Positions 34,567 to 44,311 of a stretch of 64,000 nt of DNA are shown here, piece by piece. How positions within the stretch are numbered: the first letter of the stretch is position 1; each line of letters opens with the position of its first letter. The stretch lies in assembly GCF_003339865.1 (NCBI RefSeq), contig NZ_QPKV01000009.1, positions 1 to 64,000 of the forward strand, given 5' to 3'. The stretch is from Pedobacter chinensis (GTDB lineage Bacteria; Bacteroidota; Bacteroidia; Sphingobacteriales; Sphingobacteriaceae). The notes under the pieces were generated by a model. It saw nothing but the letters and a program-made list of their open reading frames with translations, was not told where the DNA came from and did no database searches. The translations under genes and the position numbers were made by a program.

Positions 34567-36384
34567 TTATTTCTTTGATTCATCTATCGCTTTATTGATC
34601 ACATCCTGAATTCTTCCCCTGATTTTCAAGTTTGAAAGCTTCTCGGTTACTGTCGGATTAACACGGTTTGACAGGAAAACATAAACCAATCCTCTTGATG
34701 GATCTACCCAAACACAGGTTCCGGTATAACCCGTATGTCCGTAGGTTTGTGGAGAAGCTAAATCTGATGGATAATGCTTGGTGGTATCCGGGTCCCAACG
34801 ATCGAAACCAAGGCCACGTCTGCTCACATTCGATTGTTTTGAGGTAAACATATCAACTGTTTGTGGTTTGAAGTATTGCGTTCCTCCGTAAGTGCCACGA
34901 TTTAAAAGCATCTGGTAAATAATGGCCAAATCGTTTGCACTGGAGAATAAACCTGCATGGCCAGAAACTCCACCGGCTAATGCCGCACCCTGATCGTGAA
35001 CATAACCTACCAATAAAGTTTTTCTGAAATAAGTGTCCTGCTCCGTTGGAATGATCTGCTCTTTTTTAAAACGATTTCTTGGCAAGAAACCGGCTGTTTG
35101 CATGCCTAACGGCTTATAGAAGTTTTCATAAGCATACTGATTTAAAGGCTCTTCGCTGATATGCTCTACAATATCCTTCATTACATACATGCTGATATCG
35201 CTGTAAACATATTTTCCCCGGGTTTTTATTGGGGAATTTAACATTGTTGGCCACATAAAATCTTTAAAGAAATCCTTCTTGATATAATAACCATCGGCAA
35301 CCTTAGTCGGAAACGCAGCTGAAGAGTCAGTGCTGTAATCCCCTGGTTTTATATAATTATGAAACGGAATGTATGGAATAAATCCAGCCTGGTGCAACAT
35401 CACTTCCCGAATGGCAATATTGTTCATTGGTGTAGTGCGTGCTTTTGGAATATATGCTCCAATGTTTGTATCTAATTTCAATTTTCCTTCTTCAAACAAA
35501 CGCATTACCGAAGGTGTGGTTGCAGTAACCTTCGTTACCGATGCCAAATCGAATATATCGGTTACTTTATCACGCACATTAGTATCATAAGTATGAGTGC
35601 CATATGCTTTATTAAAAATTACCTTCCCATCTTTAGCCACTAAAACCACCAGGCCTGGTGTGGCTTTCTGGCTAATCGCTTCTGCAGCAATGGCATCAAT
35701 CTCTTTTAAGTTATTGGAATTCAAGCCTGCATCTTCAGGAACGGTATATTTCAAGCGTGTTTTTGTTGTATTAAAACCCGAACCAATGGTATATCTCGCC
35801 GAAAAAGCTTTGGTCAGTTTATTTTCTGCTGCAATTCCACCAAAAATATATTGAGGAACAATCGCTGCAGCATCAGCATTATTCTGAGCTGTCCAAATTA
35901 TTGGCGATTGCAATAAATCATAAGATTTTAACGCTGTTCCATTTCCAAAAAGTGAAACAATTACCTTCTTTGTTTTAGAAATGCTATTAATAAAGTTCAC
36001 ATATTTTGCTTTATTCGAATTCTGATCATCAATGGAAACCAAAATTGTGTTAAAGTATTTCAGGTCATCTTCCAAATCATTAAGATTCACACTGTCTTTA
36101 TAAGAATTGGCTGAAAACGAAGTGACTTTATCATACTTATTGGCCAAGCTATCGAAAATGGTACTATAAGAAAAATCCAAACTAACCGAGGCAATGCTCA
36201 TCTTATCAAGCGATTTAAGTGGTATAATCGAATCTTGATTATTAAGCAAAATTGTTGCTCGTGTAATGCCATTGGCCACTGAAAGTTTTTTTTCGTTGGC
36301 GGCATGTTCCTGTGCACAAGCCGTTAAACATAAAATATTAAAGAAACTTGCTGCAGCCAGAATGAGTAATCTATTTCGCTTCAT
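34567..36384 (-). CDS. Serine hydrolase, class C beta-lactamase fold, with GH3-C-like N-terminal domain
   Basis: A 605-residue secreted protein; the signal peptide ends near the CAQ at 23-25 and contains a possible lipid Cys. Residues 30-200 resemble the C-terminal domain of GH3 glycosidases. Residues 220-600 form the beta-lactamase/transpeptidase domain with SxxK (SVTK, about 283-286), YSD as the YxN equivalent, and HTG (GHTGYTG) near 545. In many Bacteroidota a GH3 catalytic domain precedes this pair; here it is absent. It shares 14 bases with the upstream amidohydrolase gene. Confidence 0.82.
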   Translation of the reverse strand: MKRNRLLILAAASFFNILCLTACAQEHAANEKKLSVANGITRATILLNNQDSIIPLKSLDKMSIASVSLDFSYSTIFDSLANKYDKVTSFSANSYKDSVNLNDLEDDLKYFNTILVSIDDQNSNKAKYVNFINSISKTKKVIVSLFGNGTALKSYDLLQSPIIWTAQNNADAAAIVPQYIFGGIAAENKLTKAFSARYTIGSGFNTTKTRLKYTVPEDAGLNSNNLKEIDAIAAEAISQKATPGLVVLVAKDGKVIFNKAYGTHTYDTNVRDKVTDIFDLASVTKVTATTPSVMRLFEEGKLKLDTNIGAYIPKARTTPMNNIAIREVMLHQAGFIPYIPFHNYIKPGDYSTDSSAAFPTKVADGYYIKKDFFKDFMWPTMLNSPIKTRGKYVYSDISMYVMKDIVEHISEEPLNQYAYENFYKPLGMQTAGFLPRNRFKKEQIIPTEQDTYFRKTLLVGYVHDQGAALAGGVSGHAGLFSSANDLAIIYQMLLNRGTYGGTQYFKPQTVDMFTSKQSNVSRRGLGFDRWDPDTTKHYPSDLASPQTYGHTGYTGTCVWVDPSRGLVYVFLSNRVNPTVTEKLSNLKIRGRIQDVINKAIDESKK

Positions 36385-38005
36385 ATACTTTTTCTCCGTT
36401 TAGGTAGGTTTTTAAAACTTTGGTTTTTAATATGTTTTGTGGGATCGATTTTAAAATGTCATTATCGAGAATTACAAAATCTGCAAATTTTCCTTTTTCC
36501 AGACTGCCTTTTTCATTTTCTTCAAAATTAGCTTTTGCTGCCCAAATCGTCATTCCACGCAATGCCTCTTCAGGTGTCAGCGCATTTTCCATCTGGAAAC
36601 CTCCTTTCGGAAAACCCTTTGCATCTTCTCTTACTGTTGCAGCATAAAACGTTAGTATTGGATTAATGTTTTCTACGGGGAAATCAGTTCCCAACGGAAT
36701 CCAACCATTTTGTTTTAATAATTGCTGATATGCATAAGCACCCTTAACCCGGCTGGCACCTAACCTTTGTCCTGCCCAATACATATCTGATGTTGCGTGT
36801 GTAGGCTGAACTGATGGAATTATGCTTGTTTTTCCGAATAAATCAAAGTCATTGGCGTTTACCACCTGAGCATGCTCAATTCTCCAGCGTTTATCGTTTT
36901 TTCCTTTCAAAACTTTATTATAAATATTAAGCATTACACGATTGGCAGAATCGCCGATGGCATGGGTGCACATTTGAAAATCATGGGCTGCGATTTTTTT
37001 GGCGACCTCTTCAAAATGTTTTTGATCACTCAATAAAAATCCTGTTTTGCCGGGCATATCGCTATATGGATGTAACAAACAAGCACCACGAGAACCTAAA
37101 GCACCATCAGCATAAACTTTAAATGATCTTACATTCAATCGATCTGTTTTGATTGCCCCACGCTTAAAAAGGTAGTCATAATTTGCGGGGGCATCAGAAA
37201 GCATCACATATAAACGCATTTTCAATTTGTTTTCTTTTTGCAGTTTTTCAATAAAATCTACTGCTTCAAAGCCTAAACCGCAATCATCAATGGTTGTTAA
37301 CCCTGCAGCAAAGCAATTTGTTTGTGCATCAGTCAGAATTTTTTCTGCAAGTTTTGCATTTGGCGGTGGGATTTTGGTTTCCACTAGGCCTACGGCATTA
37401 TCGATCAAAACACCTGTTAATTTTCCATTCACGGTAAGCATGTCGCCACCAACAAGTTTCTTTTCGCCTTTTATGGCAGCCTCATCAAAGGCTTTCTGGT
37501 TTACTATCGCCGCATGACCATCAATTCTATTTAAAAAAACAGGTCGATCAGGAAAAAGTTGTGTTAGTTTTTCATTAGTAGGGAAACTTTTATTATCCCA
37601 ATCATTTTGATCCCAACCATTTCCGATTAGCCAACCATCTGGATGTGTTTTAGCAAAATCTGTTAACCTTTGCAAAACTTCATCCCATGAACTTGTTTCC
37701 CGTAAATCAGCCGTTTGCAAGCTTTGTCCATAGCCGAAGAAATGTGCATGTGCATCTATAAAACCCGGATAAACAGATTTGCCTTCAGCATTGATTTCTT
37801 CTTTAGCCGTGTATCCGGCCTGAATATCCTGACTGGAGCCCAGGGCTAAAATTTTTCCATCTTTTACTGCAAAAGCCTCAACAGTATCGAACTTATCATT
37901 AACGGTATAAACCTTGGCATTGTAAACAATTACATCAGCTTGTTCTTTCTTATTGCAGGAAGAGAGTAACACCGCCAAAAACAGCGTGCATAAATAGGAT
38001 TTCAT
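36371..38005 (-). CDS. Amidohydrolase lipoprotein (YtcJ-like, Amidohydro_3)
   Basis: A 544-residue metal-dependent hydrolase. Lipoprotein signal ends LSSC (Cys17). Metal ligands appear in FIDAHAHFFG (about 80-89), and THAIGD, RIEHAQ and the TDFPV region further on. Members hydrolyse amide bonds of unknown small molecules. The 3' end overlaps the serine hydrolase start by 14 bases, so they are translated together; a shared role in peptide or cell-wall fragment metabolism is plausible. Confidence 0.88.
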   Translation of the reverse strand: MKSYLCTLFLAVLLSSCNKKEQADVIVYNAKVYTVNDKFDTVEAFAVKDGKILALGSSQDIQAGYTAKEEINAEGKSVYPGFIDAHAHFFGYGQSLQTADLRETSSWDEVLQRLTDFAKTHPDGWLIGNGWDQNDWDNKSFPTNEKLTQLFPDRPVFLNRIDGHAAIVNQKAFDEAAIKGEKKLVGGDMLTVNGKLTGVLIDNAVGLVETKIPPPNAKLAEKILTDAQTNCFAAGLTTIDDCGLGFEAVDFIEKLQKENKLKMRLYVMLSDAPANYDYLFKRGAIKTDRLNVRSFKVYADGALGSRGACLLHPYSDMPGKTGFLLSDQKHFEEVAKKIAAHDFQMCTHAIGDSANRVMLNIYNKVLKGKNDKRWRIEHAQVVNANDFDLFGKTSIIPSVQPTHATSDMYWAGQRLGASRVKGAYAYQQLLKQNGWIPLGTDFPVENINPILTFYAATVREDAKGFPKGGFQMENALTPEEALRGMTIWAAKANFEENEKGSLEKGKFADFVILDNDILKSIPQNILKTKVLKTYLNGEKVYEAK

Positions 38006-38117
38006 GCTGCTAAAGATAGAAAATTGAAATCATTTGGCTTTGTAAATTCAGCTTTACAGAGGAAGAGGAATTAGAGATTAAGGTTTTGAAAGGGAAAATC
38101 ATTTGCTTTTATTTATG

Positions 38118-38162
38118 GAGTTGACAACTTTCTTTCGAAATGATGATTAAAGTTGTCAACTC
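38118..38162. repeat. Perfect 14-bp inverted repeat
   Basis: GAGTTGACAACTTT (38118-38131) and AAAGTTGTCAACTC (38149-38162) are exact inverse complements around a 17-base loop. No T-tract follows, so it is not a classical terminator. It lies in the 440-base gap between the amidohydrolase and mutL, whose remaining bases show nothing. Confidence 0.9.
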
Positions 38163-38445
38163 TTAAAAACCAATTAAAATATTATGTTGCCTGTCTGTGA
38201 TAAGAAAATGATCATGAGTGTAATCTATTTGCGGTATTAATCAAAGTTTGTGTTTATTGGTTCGAAATTATCATTAAATCAGAAAGGCTCTATTAAAACT
38301 AAGTTACTTTTCTTACTCTGCAGCTTTAGCCCCCTACAATTATTTAAACCGATTGCCTACAGTCATTTACATGTTGAGTTTTAAACAAATCCCTATCCTT
38401 ACGCTTATTTTGCATAAATTTAGCGAATTCACTTTGCCCTGATAC

Positions 38446-40281
38446 ATGACTGATATTATTCACTTATTGCCTGATGCTGTTGCCAATCAAATTGCTGCCG
38501 GAGAAGTTGTTCAACGACCTGCTTCTGCGGTTAAAGAATTGCTCGAAAATTCGATTGATGCTGGCGCAGATAAAATTCAACTGGTAATAAAAGATGCTGG
38601 TAAAGCGCTGATTCAGATTATTGATAATGGTTGTGGAATGAGCGTTACTGATGCCAGAATGTGTTTTGAACGCCACGCCACTTCAAAAGTAAAAAAGGCC
38701 GAAGATTTGTTTGCCATTCGTACCATGGGTTTCCGTGGCGAGGCAATGGCTTCTATCGCGGCAATTGCTCAGGTTGAAATGAAAACCCGCAGGCATGAAG
38801 ATGAAATCGGAACCTGCATTTCCATTGAAGGTGCTCAGGTCGTTTCACAAGAACCTGTAGCCACGCCTGCAGGCACACAAATTGCGATTAAAAATTTATT
38901 TTTCAATACACCTGCCCGTCGCAACTTTTTAAAAAGCAACCCTGTAGAAATGCGTCATATTATTGATGAATTTCAACGCGTGGCTTTGGCGCATCCAGGA
39001 GTATTTTTCAGTTTACATCACGATGGAACAGAAATTTTTAACCTTCCCAAAGGCAATTTAAAGCAACGCATCGTCCATCTTTTCGGCAATAATTATAACG
39101 AACGTTTGGTTCCTGTTGAAGAAGAAACGACCATCATCAATTTAAAAGGATATATTGGCAAACCTGCTTTTGCCAAGAAAACCCGTGGAGAGCAATTCTT
39201 TTTTGTAAACAACCGTTTCATTAAAGATCCTTATTTAAACCATGCCGTAAGTTCGGCTTTTGATGATCTTTTGCCCGATGACAGCTATCCGCTTTATGTG
39301 TTGTTCATAGAAATCGATCCATCGAAAATAGATGTGAATGTTCATCCAACAAAAACAGAAATTAAATATTTGGATGAAAAATCCATTTATGCAATTATGA
39401 AGTCGGCGGTTAAGCGTTCCATTGGTCGTTATAATATTGCTCCTACTCTGGATTTTGATCAGGAAACAGGTTTCAGTAATATGATTACCCATAAAGCGGT
39501 TGAAGATATTATTCCGCCGAGTATTAATTTCAACCCCGATTTTAATCCTTTTGCAAGCGAAAGCAGTTCAACTTCCGGCTATTCGTCATCACCAAGAAAT
39601 TACGAAGCGAAACCGAGCGCCAAAAACTGGGGCTCACTTTACGAAATTACCGAACAGCCAATTGTTGAGCAAGCCTCTTTTTATACCGATGAACCCATTT
39701 TAGAAACAAAACAAAAGCAATATATGCAATTGCATAACCGCTACATTGTTTCACAAATTAAATCGGGTTTAATGGTTATAGATCAACAAATGGCACACGA
39801 GAGAATCCTTTATGAGCGATTTCTCGTACATTTAGATGACCGCAAAGGCGCTTCCCAGCAGAGTTTATTCCCACAAACGATTACGCTTAATGCAAACGAT
39901 TTTGAGCTGGCCAAAAGTTTGCTGGATGATATAAAAAGTTTGGGGTTTGATGTACGCGAATTCGGAAAAAATACGTTGGTTGTTGAGGGAGTACCGGTAG
40001 ATTTAGGCAGCAGCAACATAAATGAAACACAATTATTTGAGCAATTAATAGAAGGTTTTAAAAATTCCCAACAAGAATTGAAGTTAACCAAGCGTGATAG
40101 TTTAGCCAGAACACTTGCTAAAAACAGTGCCATCAAAGCCGGTACAGCTTTAGCACAAGAAGAAATGAATACATTGATTGATGAACTTTTCGCTTGTAAA
40201 ACACCTAACTTTAGCGTGAGTGGCAAACCTGTGATCCAAACCATTACTTTAGCAGAGCTGGATAAAAAATTTGAAAAGTAA
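38446..40281 (+). CDS. mutL: DNA mismatch repair protein MutL
   Basis: A 611-residue protein. The N-terminal GHKL ATPase has IAAGEVVQRPASAVKELLENS (read in parts: AAGEVV at about 17-22, ELLENSIDAG after it) and TMGFRGEAMASI. The C-terminal part has the endonuclease-type block as DQQMAHERILYE instead of DQHAAHER, so the usual histidine is Gln. It couples MutS mismatch recognition to strand removal. A purine-rich degenerate repeat follows before the rhomboid gene. Confidence 0.97.
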   Translation: MTDIIHLLPDAVANQIAAGEVVQRPASAVKELLENSIDAGADKIQLVIKDAGKALIQIIDNGCGMSVTDARMCFERHATSKVKKAEDLFAIRTMGFRGEAMASIAAIAQVEMKTRRHEDEIGTCISIEGAQVVSQEPVATPAGTQIAIKNLFFNTPARRNFLKSNPVEMRHIIDEFQRVALAHPGVFFSLHHDGTEIFNLPKGNLKQRIVHLFGNNYNERLVPVEEETTIINLKGYIGKPAFAKKTRGEQFFFVNNRFIKDPYLNHAVSSAFDDLLPDDSYPLYVLFIEIDPSKIDVNVHPTKTEIKYLDEKSIYAIMKSAVKRSIGRYNIAPTLDFDQETGFSNMITHKAVEDIIPPSINFNPDFNPFASESSSTSGYSSSPRNYEAKPSAKNWGSLYEITEQPIVEQASFYTDEPILETKQKQYMQLHNRYIVSQIKSGLMVIDQQMAHERILYERFLVHLDDRKGASQQSLFPQTITLNANDFELAKSLLDDIKSLGFDVREFGKNTLVVEGVPVDLGSSNINETQLFEQLIEGFKNSQQELKLTKRDSLARTLAKNSAIKAGTALAQEEMNTLIDELFACKTPNFSVSGKPVIQTITLAELDKKFEK

Positions 40282-40425
40282 GCAGAAAGGTTAAAGCTTA
40301 AAGACCAAAGAAGAAAGCTAAAAGATTAAAGAAGAAAGAACAAAGGGGAGAAAACAAAACAACTCTAAATATCGATAATTTAAATCAGTGCAATCATCGC
40401 GAAGCAAAAGAACAATAAGAATCAA

Positions 40426-41139
40426 ATGAACAACATATATATTCCACCAATAGTTAAAAATCTACTGATCATCAACATCTTGTTTTTTGTGGCAACCCTT
40501 GTATTTAATGCAAATGAGACTTACCCTTTTGTCGAATGGTTCGCTGTTTATTTTTATGCTTCTCCCGATTTCAAAATATGGCAGGTTTTTAGCTACATGT
40601 TTATGCATAGCCCGGTAAATTATTTACACATTATTTTTAACATGTTTGCGCTTTATAGCTTTGGCAGCATTTTGGAAAATAAATGGGGGGCCAAAAAATT
40701 CTTGTTTTTCTATTTTATTACAGGATTAGGCGCATTAGGTTTACAATGGACAGTTCAAACTTATGAAGTTTATCATAGTGTAGGGCATATCATTACAGAC
40801 ATAAGTAATTTCGTTCCAAAAAGTCAACAACAAGCAGATTTACTTAGAAGTATTTATTTTGGCCCCATGTTAGGTGCATCAGGCGCAGTATTTGGATTGT
40901 TAGTGGCTTTCGGCATGCTTTATCCAAATGCAGAGTTAATGATTCTTTTTATCCCGGCACCGGTAAAAGCAAAATACATTATACCTTTTTACATTTTAGT
41001 AGAGCTGTTTTTAGGGGTTAGTCAATTTGAAGGAGATTCTATTGCACACTATGCCCACCTGGGGGGAGCGTTAATTGGTTTTATATTAGTTAAAATCTGG
41101 AAGGATAAAAACACAAACTTTTATACTTACTATGAATAA
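40426..41139 (+). CDS. Rhomboid family intramembrane serine protease
   Basis: A 237-residue protein with six or seven TMs. The catalytic Ser is S152 in GASGAVFG, the partner His H211 in AHLGGA, and HIIFNMFALY (69-77) is the oxyanion HxxxN block. It cleaves transmembrane segments of unknown substrates. It overlaps the following rhomboid gene by 8 bases; the pair plus the EEP gene form one operon. Confidence 0.93.
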   Translation: MNNIYIPPIVKNLLIINILFFVATLVFNANETYPFVEWFAVYFYASPDFKIWQVFSYMFMHSPVNYLHIIFNMFALYSFGSILENKWGAKKFLFFYFITGLGALGLQWTVQTYEVYHSVGHIITDISNFVPKSQQQADLLRSIYFGPMLGASGAVFGLLVAFGMLYPNAELMILFIPAPVKAKYIIPFYILVELFLGVSQFEGDSIAHYAHLGGALIGFILVKIWKDKNTNFYTYYE

Positions 41140-41986
41140 TACGGTTAAAGATTTAAAATTTAAGATATTTCAGTCAGGTAATCCACTGTTTTTCTATCTG
41201 GGATTAAATGTTATTATTTTTTTAGCAACAGCTATCATCGGCGTATTTTTATTTCTGGGGAAAAGTGATTTTATAATAAGTGAATGGATCAGAGAATATT
41301 TTGGCTTGCCCGCTCTCATCTCTGCATTGCCAATGCGTTTTTATACCATTTTAACTTACATGTTTTTTCATGACGGCTTTCTCCATTTGCTTTTCAACAT
41401 GCTGGGTTTATATTGGTTTGGCAATATTTTTATGAACTTTTTAAAAAGCAAACAGTTTCATTTTGTTTATTTAACGGGAGGTATAGTTGGGGCATTAATT
41501 TATGTTGCCGGCTTAAACCTCATTCCTGTATTCGCAGGGGGCTTAATTGGCCAAACTGTTATCGGATCATCAGCGGCAGTAATGGCCATTATTGTGGCAA
41601 CAGCCACCCTGGTTCCGAATTATACCATTATGATGTTATTCTTTGGGGAAGTTAAAATCAAATGGATTGCTATTGCTTATTTCCTTATATCATTCATTGG
41701 TTTATCATCTGCAAATGCTGGTGGTAATTTAGCACATATCGGTGGCGCAATTTTAGGTTTTATCTTCATTAAAAGCCTACAAAACGGTAAAGACTGGAGT
41801 AAAATTTTTGAACGCAAACCAAAATTAAAAGTAGTGAGAAACGAAAAACCAATTACTAAAAAAACCGCTTTTAAAGATGTATCTCAACAGGAAATTGATG
41901 CAATTTTAGATAAAATATCTTCATCAGGTTACGATAAATTAACAGCTACTGAAAAAGAAAAACTATTTAAAGCAAGTAAAGATTGA
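41132..41986 (+). CDS. Second rhomboid protease with cytoplasmic C-terminal extension
   Basis: A 284-residue rhomboid. HLLFNMLGLYWFG (85-97), the probable nucleophile S147 in GSSAAV (the usual GxSG glycine is Ala) and H202 in AHIGGA are all present. A soluble tail follows (about 225-284; KTAFKDVSQQEIDAILDKI), a small domain common in Bacteroidota rhomboids. Substrate unknown. Its stop overlaps the start of the next gene (TGATG). Confidence 0.9.
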   Translation: MNNTVKDLKFKIFQSGNPLFFYLGLNVIIFLATAIIGVFLFLGKSDFIISEWIREYFGLPALISALPMRFYTILTYMFFHDGFLHLLFNMLGLYWFGNIFMNFLKSKQFHFVYLTGGIVGALIYVAGLNLIPVFAGGLIGQTVIGSSAAVMAIIVATATLVPNYTIMMLFFGEVKIKWIAIAYFLISFIGLSSANAGGNLAHIGGAILGFIFIKSLQNGKDWSKIFERKPKLKVVRNEKPITKKTAFKDVSQQEIDAILDKISSSGYDKLTATEKEKLFKASKD

Positions 41987-43092
41987 TGGCAAAAAAGAAA
42001 TACAATTTCTTGGATAAACTCTTATTGCCAATTGCAGTTGTATTTGCGATCGCATTAATACTTGGAACGGTGGCAGGCAGCATGGATCCGCGCCAGCATC
42101 CGATCATTGCTTTTTTCGGCCTGGCCTATCCTTACGTGCTTTTCATAAACATTATCTTTTTATTTTGGTGGTGCATAAACAAAAAATGGTTTTTTACACT
42201 TGTTACCTTTCTGGTTATGGCTTCAGGTTTTAAAACCTTAAAAGCAACCTTTGCTATAGGTGGCGATAAAGGTGGGGTAGAAAAAGCTGAAAACAGCATT
42301 CGGATGATGACTTATAATGTTCATAATTTTAAGCTTTATGGGGGAAAGAATGATGAATCTGTTAAAGAAAAAATGCTTAAAGTTGTCGGGGATGAAAATC
42401 CTGATATTATCTGCTTTCAGGAATTTTACACCCGTAATAAAGGAAATTTTGACACCATTGATAGTTTGAAGGCAATATTGAACACCAAATATTTCTATTT
42501 TGTGCCCACAAATAAAAACAATTACGAAGCTTATGGACTGGCTATTTTTACCAAATATCCTATTATCAACACAGGCAAGATCCCATTCGTTGATGGCTAT
42601 AATGGCAATATGAGCATCTATGCAGACCTCAACATATCAGGCAAAACATTAAGGGTTTATAATGTTCATTTCCAATCTATCTCTTTTCAAAAACAGGATT
42701 ACGAATATCTGGATAAAGTAAAAGGGATGAATACCGAGCTTAAACCCTCAAAACGCATTTTAAAAATGCTAAAAAGTGCATTTTTAAAGCGCAGCGGACA
42801 GGTTGATCTCATGAAAAACGAAATGGCAAGCTGTACAACACCATATTTAATTGCCGGCGACTTTAACGATACGCCTGCATCTTACGTGGTTACTCAGATC
42901 ACAGCAGGTCTTAACAACGCATTTATAAAAAAGGGATCGGGTTTAGGCAAAACCTATAACGGTAAATTTCCTAATTTTCAAATCGATTATATTGCCACTT
43001 CAAAAGAACTCGAGGTACTTAATTATAATATAACCGAAGCCAAATTATCAGATCACTTTCCAGTGAGAAGCGATTTAAGATTTATTCCTTAA
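41986..43092 (+). CDS. Membrane-anchored endonuclease/exonuclease/phosphatase (EEP) family protein
   Basis: A 368-residue protein from ATG 41986, overlapping the rhomboid stop. Three N-terminal TMs (about 12-95) are followed by an EEP domain with MTYNVHNF, IICFQEF, the catalytic GDFNDTPAS and the closing SDHFPV. EEP enzymes cleave phosphodiesters of nucleic acids, inositides or sphingolipids. Here the domain probably faces the periplasm. The tight operon with two rhomboids is common in this phylum, but the functional link is unknown. Confidence 0.9.
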   Translation: MAKKKYNFLDKLLLPIAVVFAIALILGTVAGSMDPRQHPIIAFFGLAYPYVLFINIIFLFWWCINKKWFFTLVTFLVMASGFKTLKATFAIGGDKGGVEKAENSIRMMTYNVHNFKLYGGKNDESVKEKMLKVVGDENPDIICFQEFYTRNKGNFDTIDSLKAILNTKYFYFVPTNKNNYEAYGLAIFTKYPIINTGKIPFVDGYNGNMSIYADLNISGKTLRVYNVHFQSISFQKQDYEYLDKVKGMNTELKPSKRILKMLKSAFLKRSGQVDLMKNEMASCTTPYLIAGDFNDTPASYVVTQITAGLNNAFIKKGSGLGKTYNGKFPNFQIDYIATSKELEVLNYNITEAKLSDHFPVRSDLRFIP

Positions 43093-43164
43093 CCGCTACT
43101 TTTAGAATTTTCTGGTTAAAGATCAGTTCCGGGCAAGAGAATCAATTTCCTGGGTTATGAATGA

Positions 43165-43287
43165 TGATCCCCAGGCGATGAAACACAAACTTTACCAACA
43201 GTACAGCCCTTCTACAAAAAATAAAGTCAGCAGTAAACCTGGTACAATGCCTGTAGGCAGGGTTCTTCACTGCGTTCAGAATGACAA
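43165..43287. repeat. Single solo copy of repeat family B
   Basis: CAGGCGATGAAACACAAACT, then AAAGTCAGCAGTAAACC, TACAATGCCTGTAGG and the right end TTCACTGCGTTCAGAATGAC match the 48.4-49.7 kb units in the same order. The left end is degraded. The rest of the 43093-43501 gap holds a short ATTCCC/GGGAAT hairpin near 43320 and no gene. Confidence 0.8.
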
Positions 43288-43501
43288 TTATTTTTTGTTT
43301 TCTCCTTAACTTAATGACATTGATTCCCTCCCTGAAAGGGAATCTTAAAACGCTTGCCTGTTTGAGCCTTATCAGGATTCTGCTCACGTTAATTAATAGA
43401 TTTTTACTATCCTTTATGATAGCAAACTACTTTCTTACCATACATCAACAATTCAAAAAAGAGGAATAGTGATATTTGGATCATAAAATTGAAAAAAAAT
43501 C

Positions 43502-44134
43502 ATGAGCTTAATAGATGCACTAAACTGGCGCTATGCCGTAAAAAAAATGAATGGTCAACCTGTAGAACAAGAAAAAGTTGATCAAATTATACAAGCAGCT
43601 TTATTGGCCCCAACTTCGTCGGGTTTGCAACCGTTTAAAGTTATTGTAGTCACCAATCAGGAATTAAAAGAGAAGATTGCACCAATCGCTTTTAATCAGT
43701 CACAAATTATCGATTCTTCTCATTTATTGATTTTTGCTGCACAAGAAAATTATACAGACGCTGGTATTGATGCTGTTTTTAACAGAATGAACGCAGAACG
43801 CGGTTTACCTTTAGAAGCTTCTGACGCATATAAGGCACAATTAAAAGGGATGCTTTTATCAAGATCCGCAGAAGAAAACTTTCATCATGCAGCAAAACAG
43901 GCTTATATTGGTTTTGGTATAGCCATTGCTCAGGCTGCTTCATTAAAAGTTGATGCCACACCTATGGAAGGTTTTAACGGACCTGCTTTAGATGAATTAT
44001 TAGGTTTGAATGAAAAAGGATTAAAAAGCGTGACTTTATTACCATTAGGTAACAGAGATGAATCTGGCGACTGGTTGGTTAACCTTAAAAAGGTTCGTAC
44101 TCCACTAAACGAATTCGTAATCGAATACAAATAA
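43502..44134 (+). CDS. NAD(P)H-dependent nitroreductase (NfsB-like)
   Basis: A 210-residue FMN enzyme of the nitroreductase fold. WRYAVKKMNGQP at the N-terminus, LLAPTSSGLQPFKV (FMN and substrate site) and LPLGNRDESGDW at the C-terminus are typical of NfsB-type reductases. It reduces quinones or nitro compounds in the cytoplasm. It has its own intrinsic terminator. Confidence 0.92.
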   Translation: MSLIDALNWRYAVKKMNGQPVEQEKVDQIIQAALLAPTSSGLQPFKVIVVTNQELKEKIAPIAFNQSQIIDSSHLLIFAAQENYTDAGIDAVFNRMNAERGLPLEASDAYKAQLKGMLLSRSAEENFHHAAKQAYIGFGIAIAQAASLKVDATPMEGFNGPALDELLGLNEKGLKSVTLLPLGNRDESGDWLVNLKKVRTPLNEFVIEYK

Positions 44135-44157
44135 GAAATTCACATCCATAGTATAAT

Positions 44158-44191
44158 GAAACAAGCTACCCAAAAGTAGCTTGTTTTTTTT
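44158..44191 (+). terminator. Intrinsic terminator after the nitroreductase gene
   Basis: CAAGCTAC (44162-44169) pairs with GTAGCTTG (44176-44183) over a 6-base loop, followed by eight T. Strong rightward terminator. Confidence 0.92.
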
Positions 44192-44311
44192 GGGTGTTTT
44201 TTCGCTTAAAAAGTTGAAAACTTATGTAAAAAAATGTTAAACATGCCTACAATTTAGGTGCTCTATTTTTAATTGGATATATTTACAACCTTAGTATTTA
44301 ATTTCCAATTC

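Noticed and set aside
43281..43469. 62-residue hydrophobic plus-strand frame
   Set aside because: Its ATG is the ATGAC end of a family B repeat and it has no promoter or recognisable feature; probably chance.
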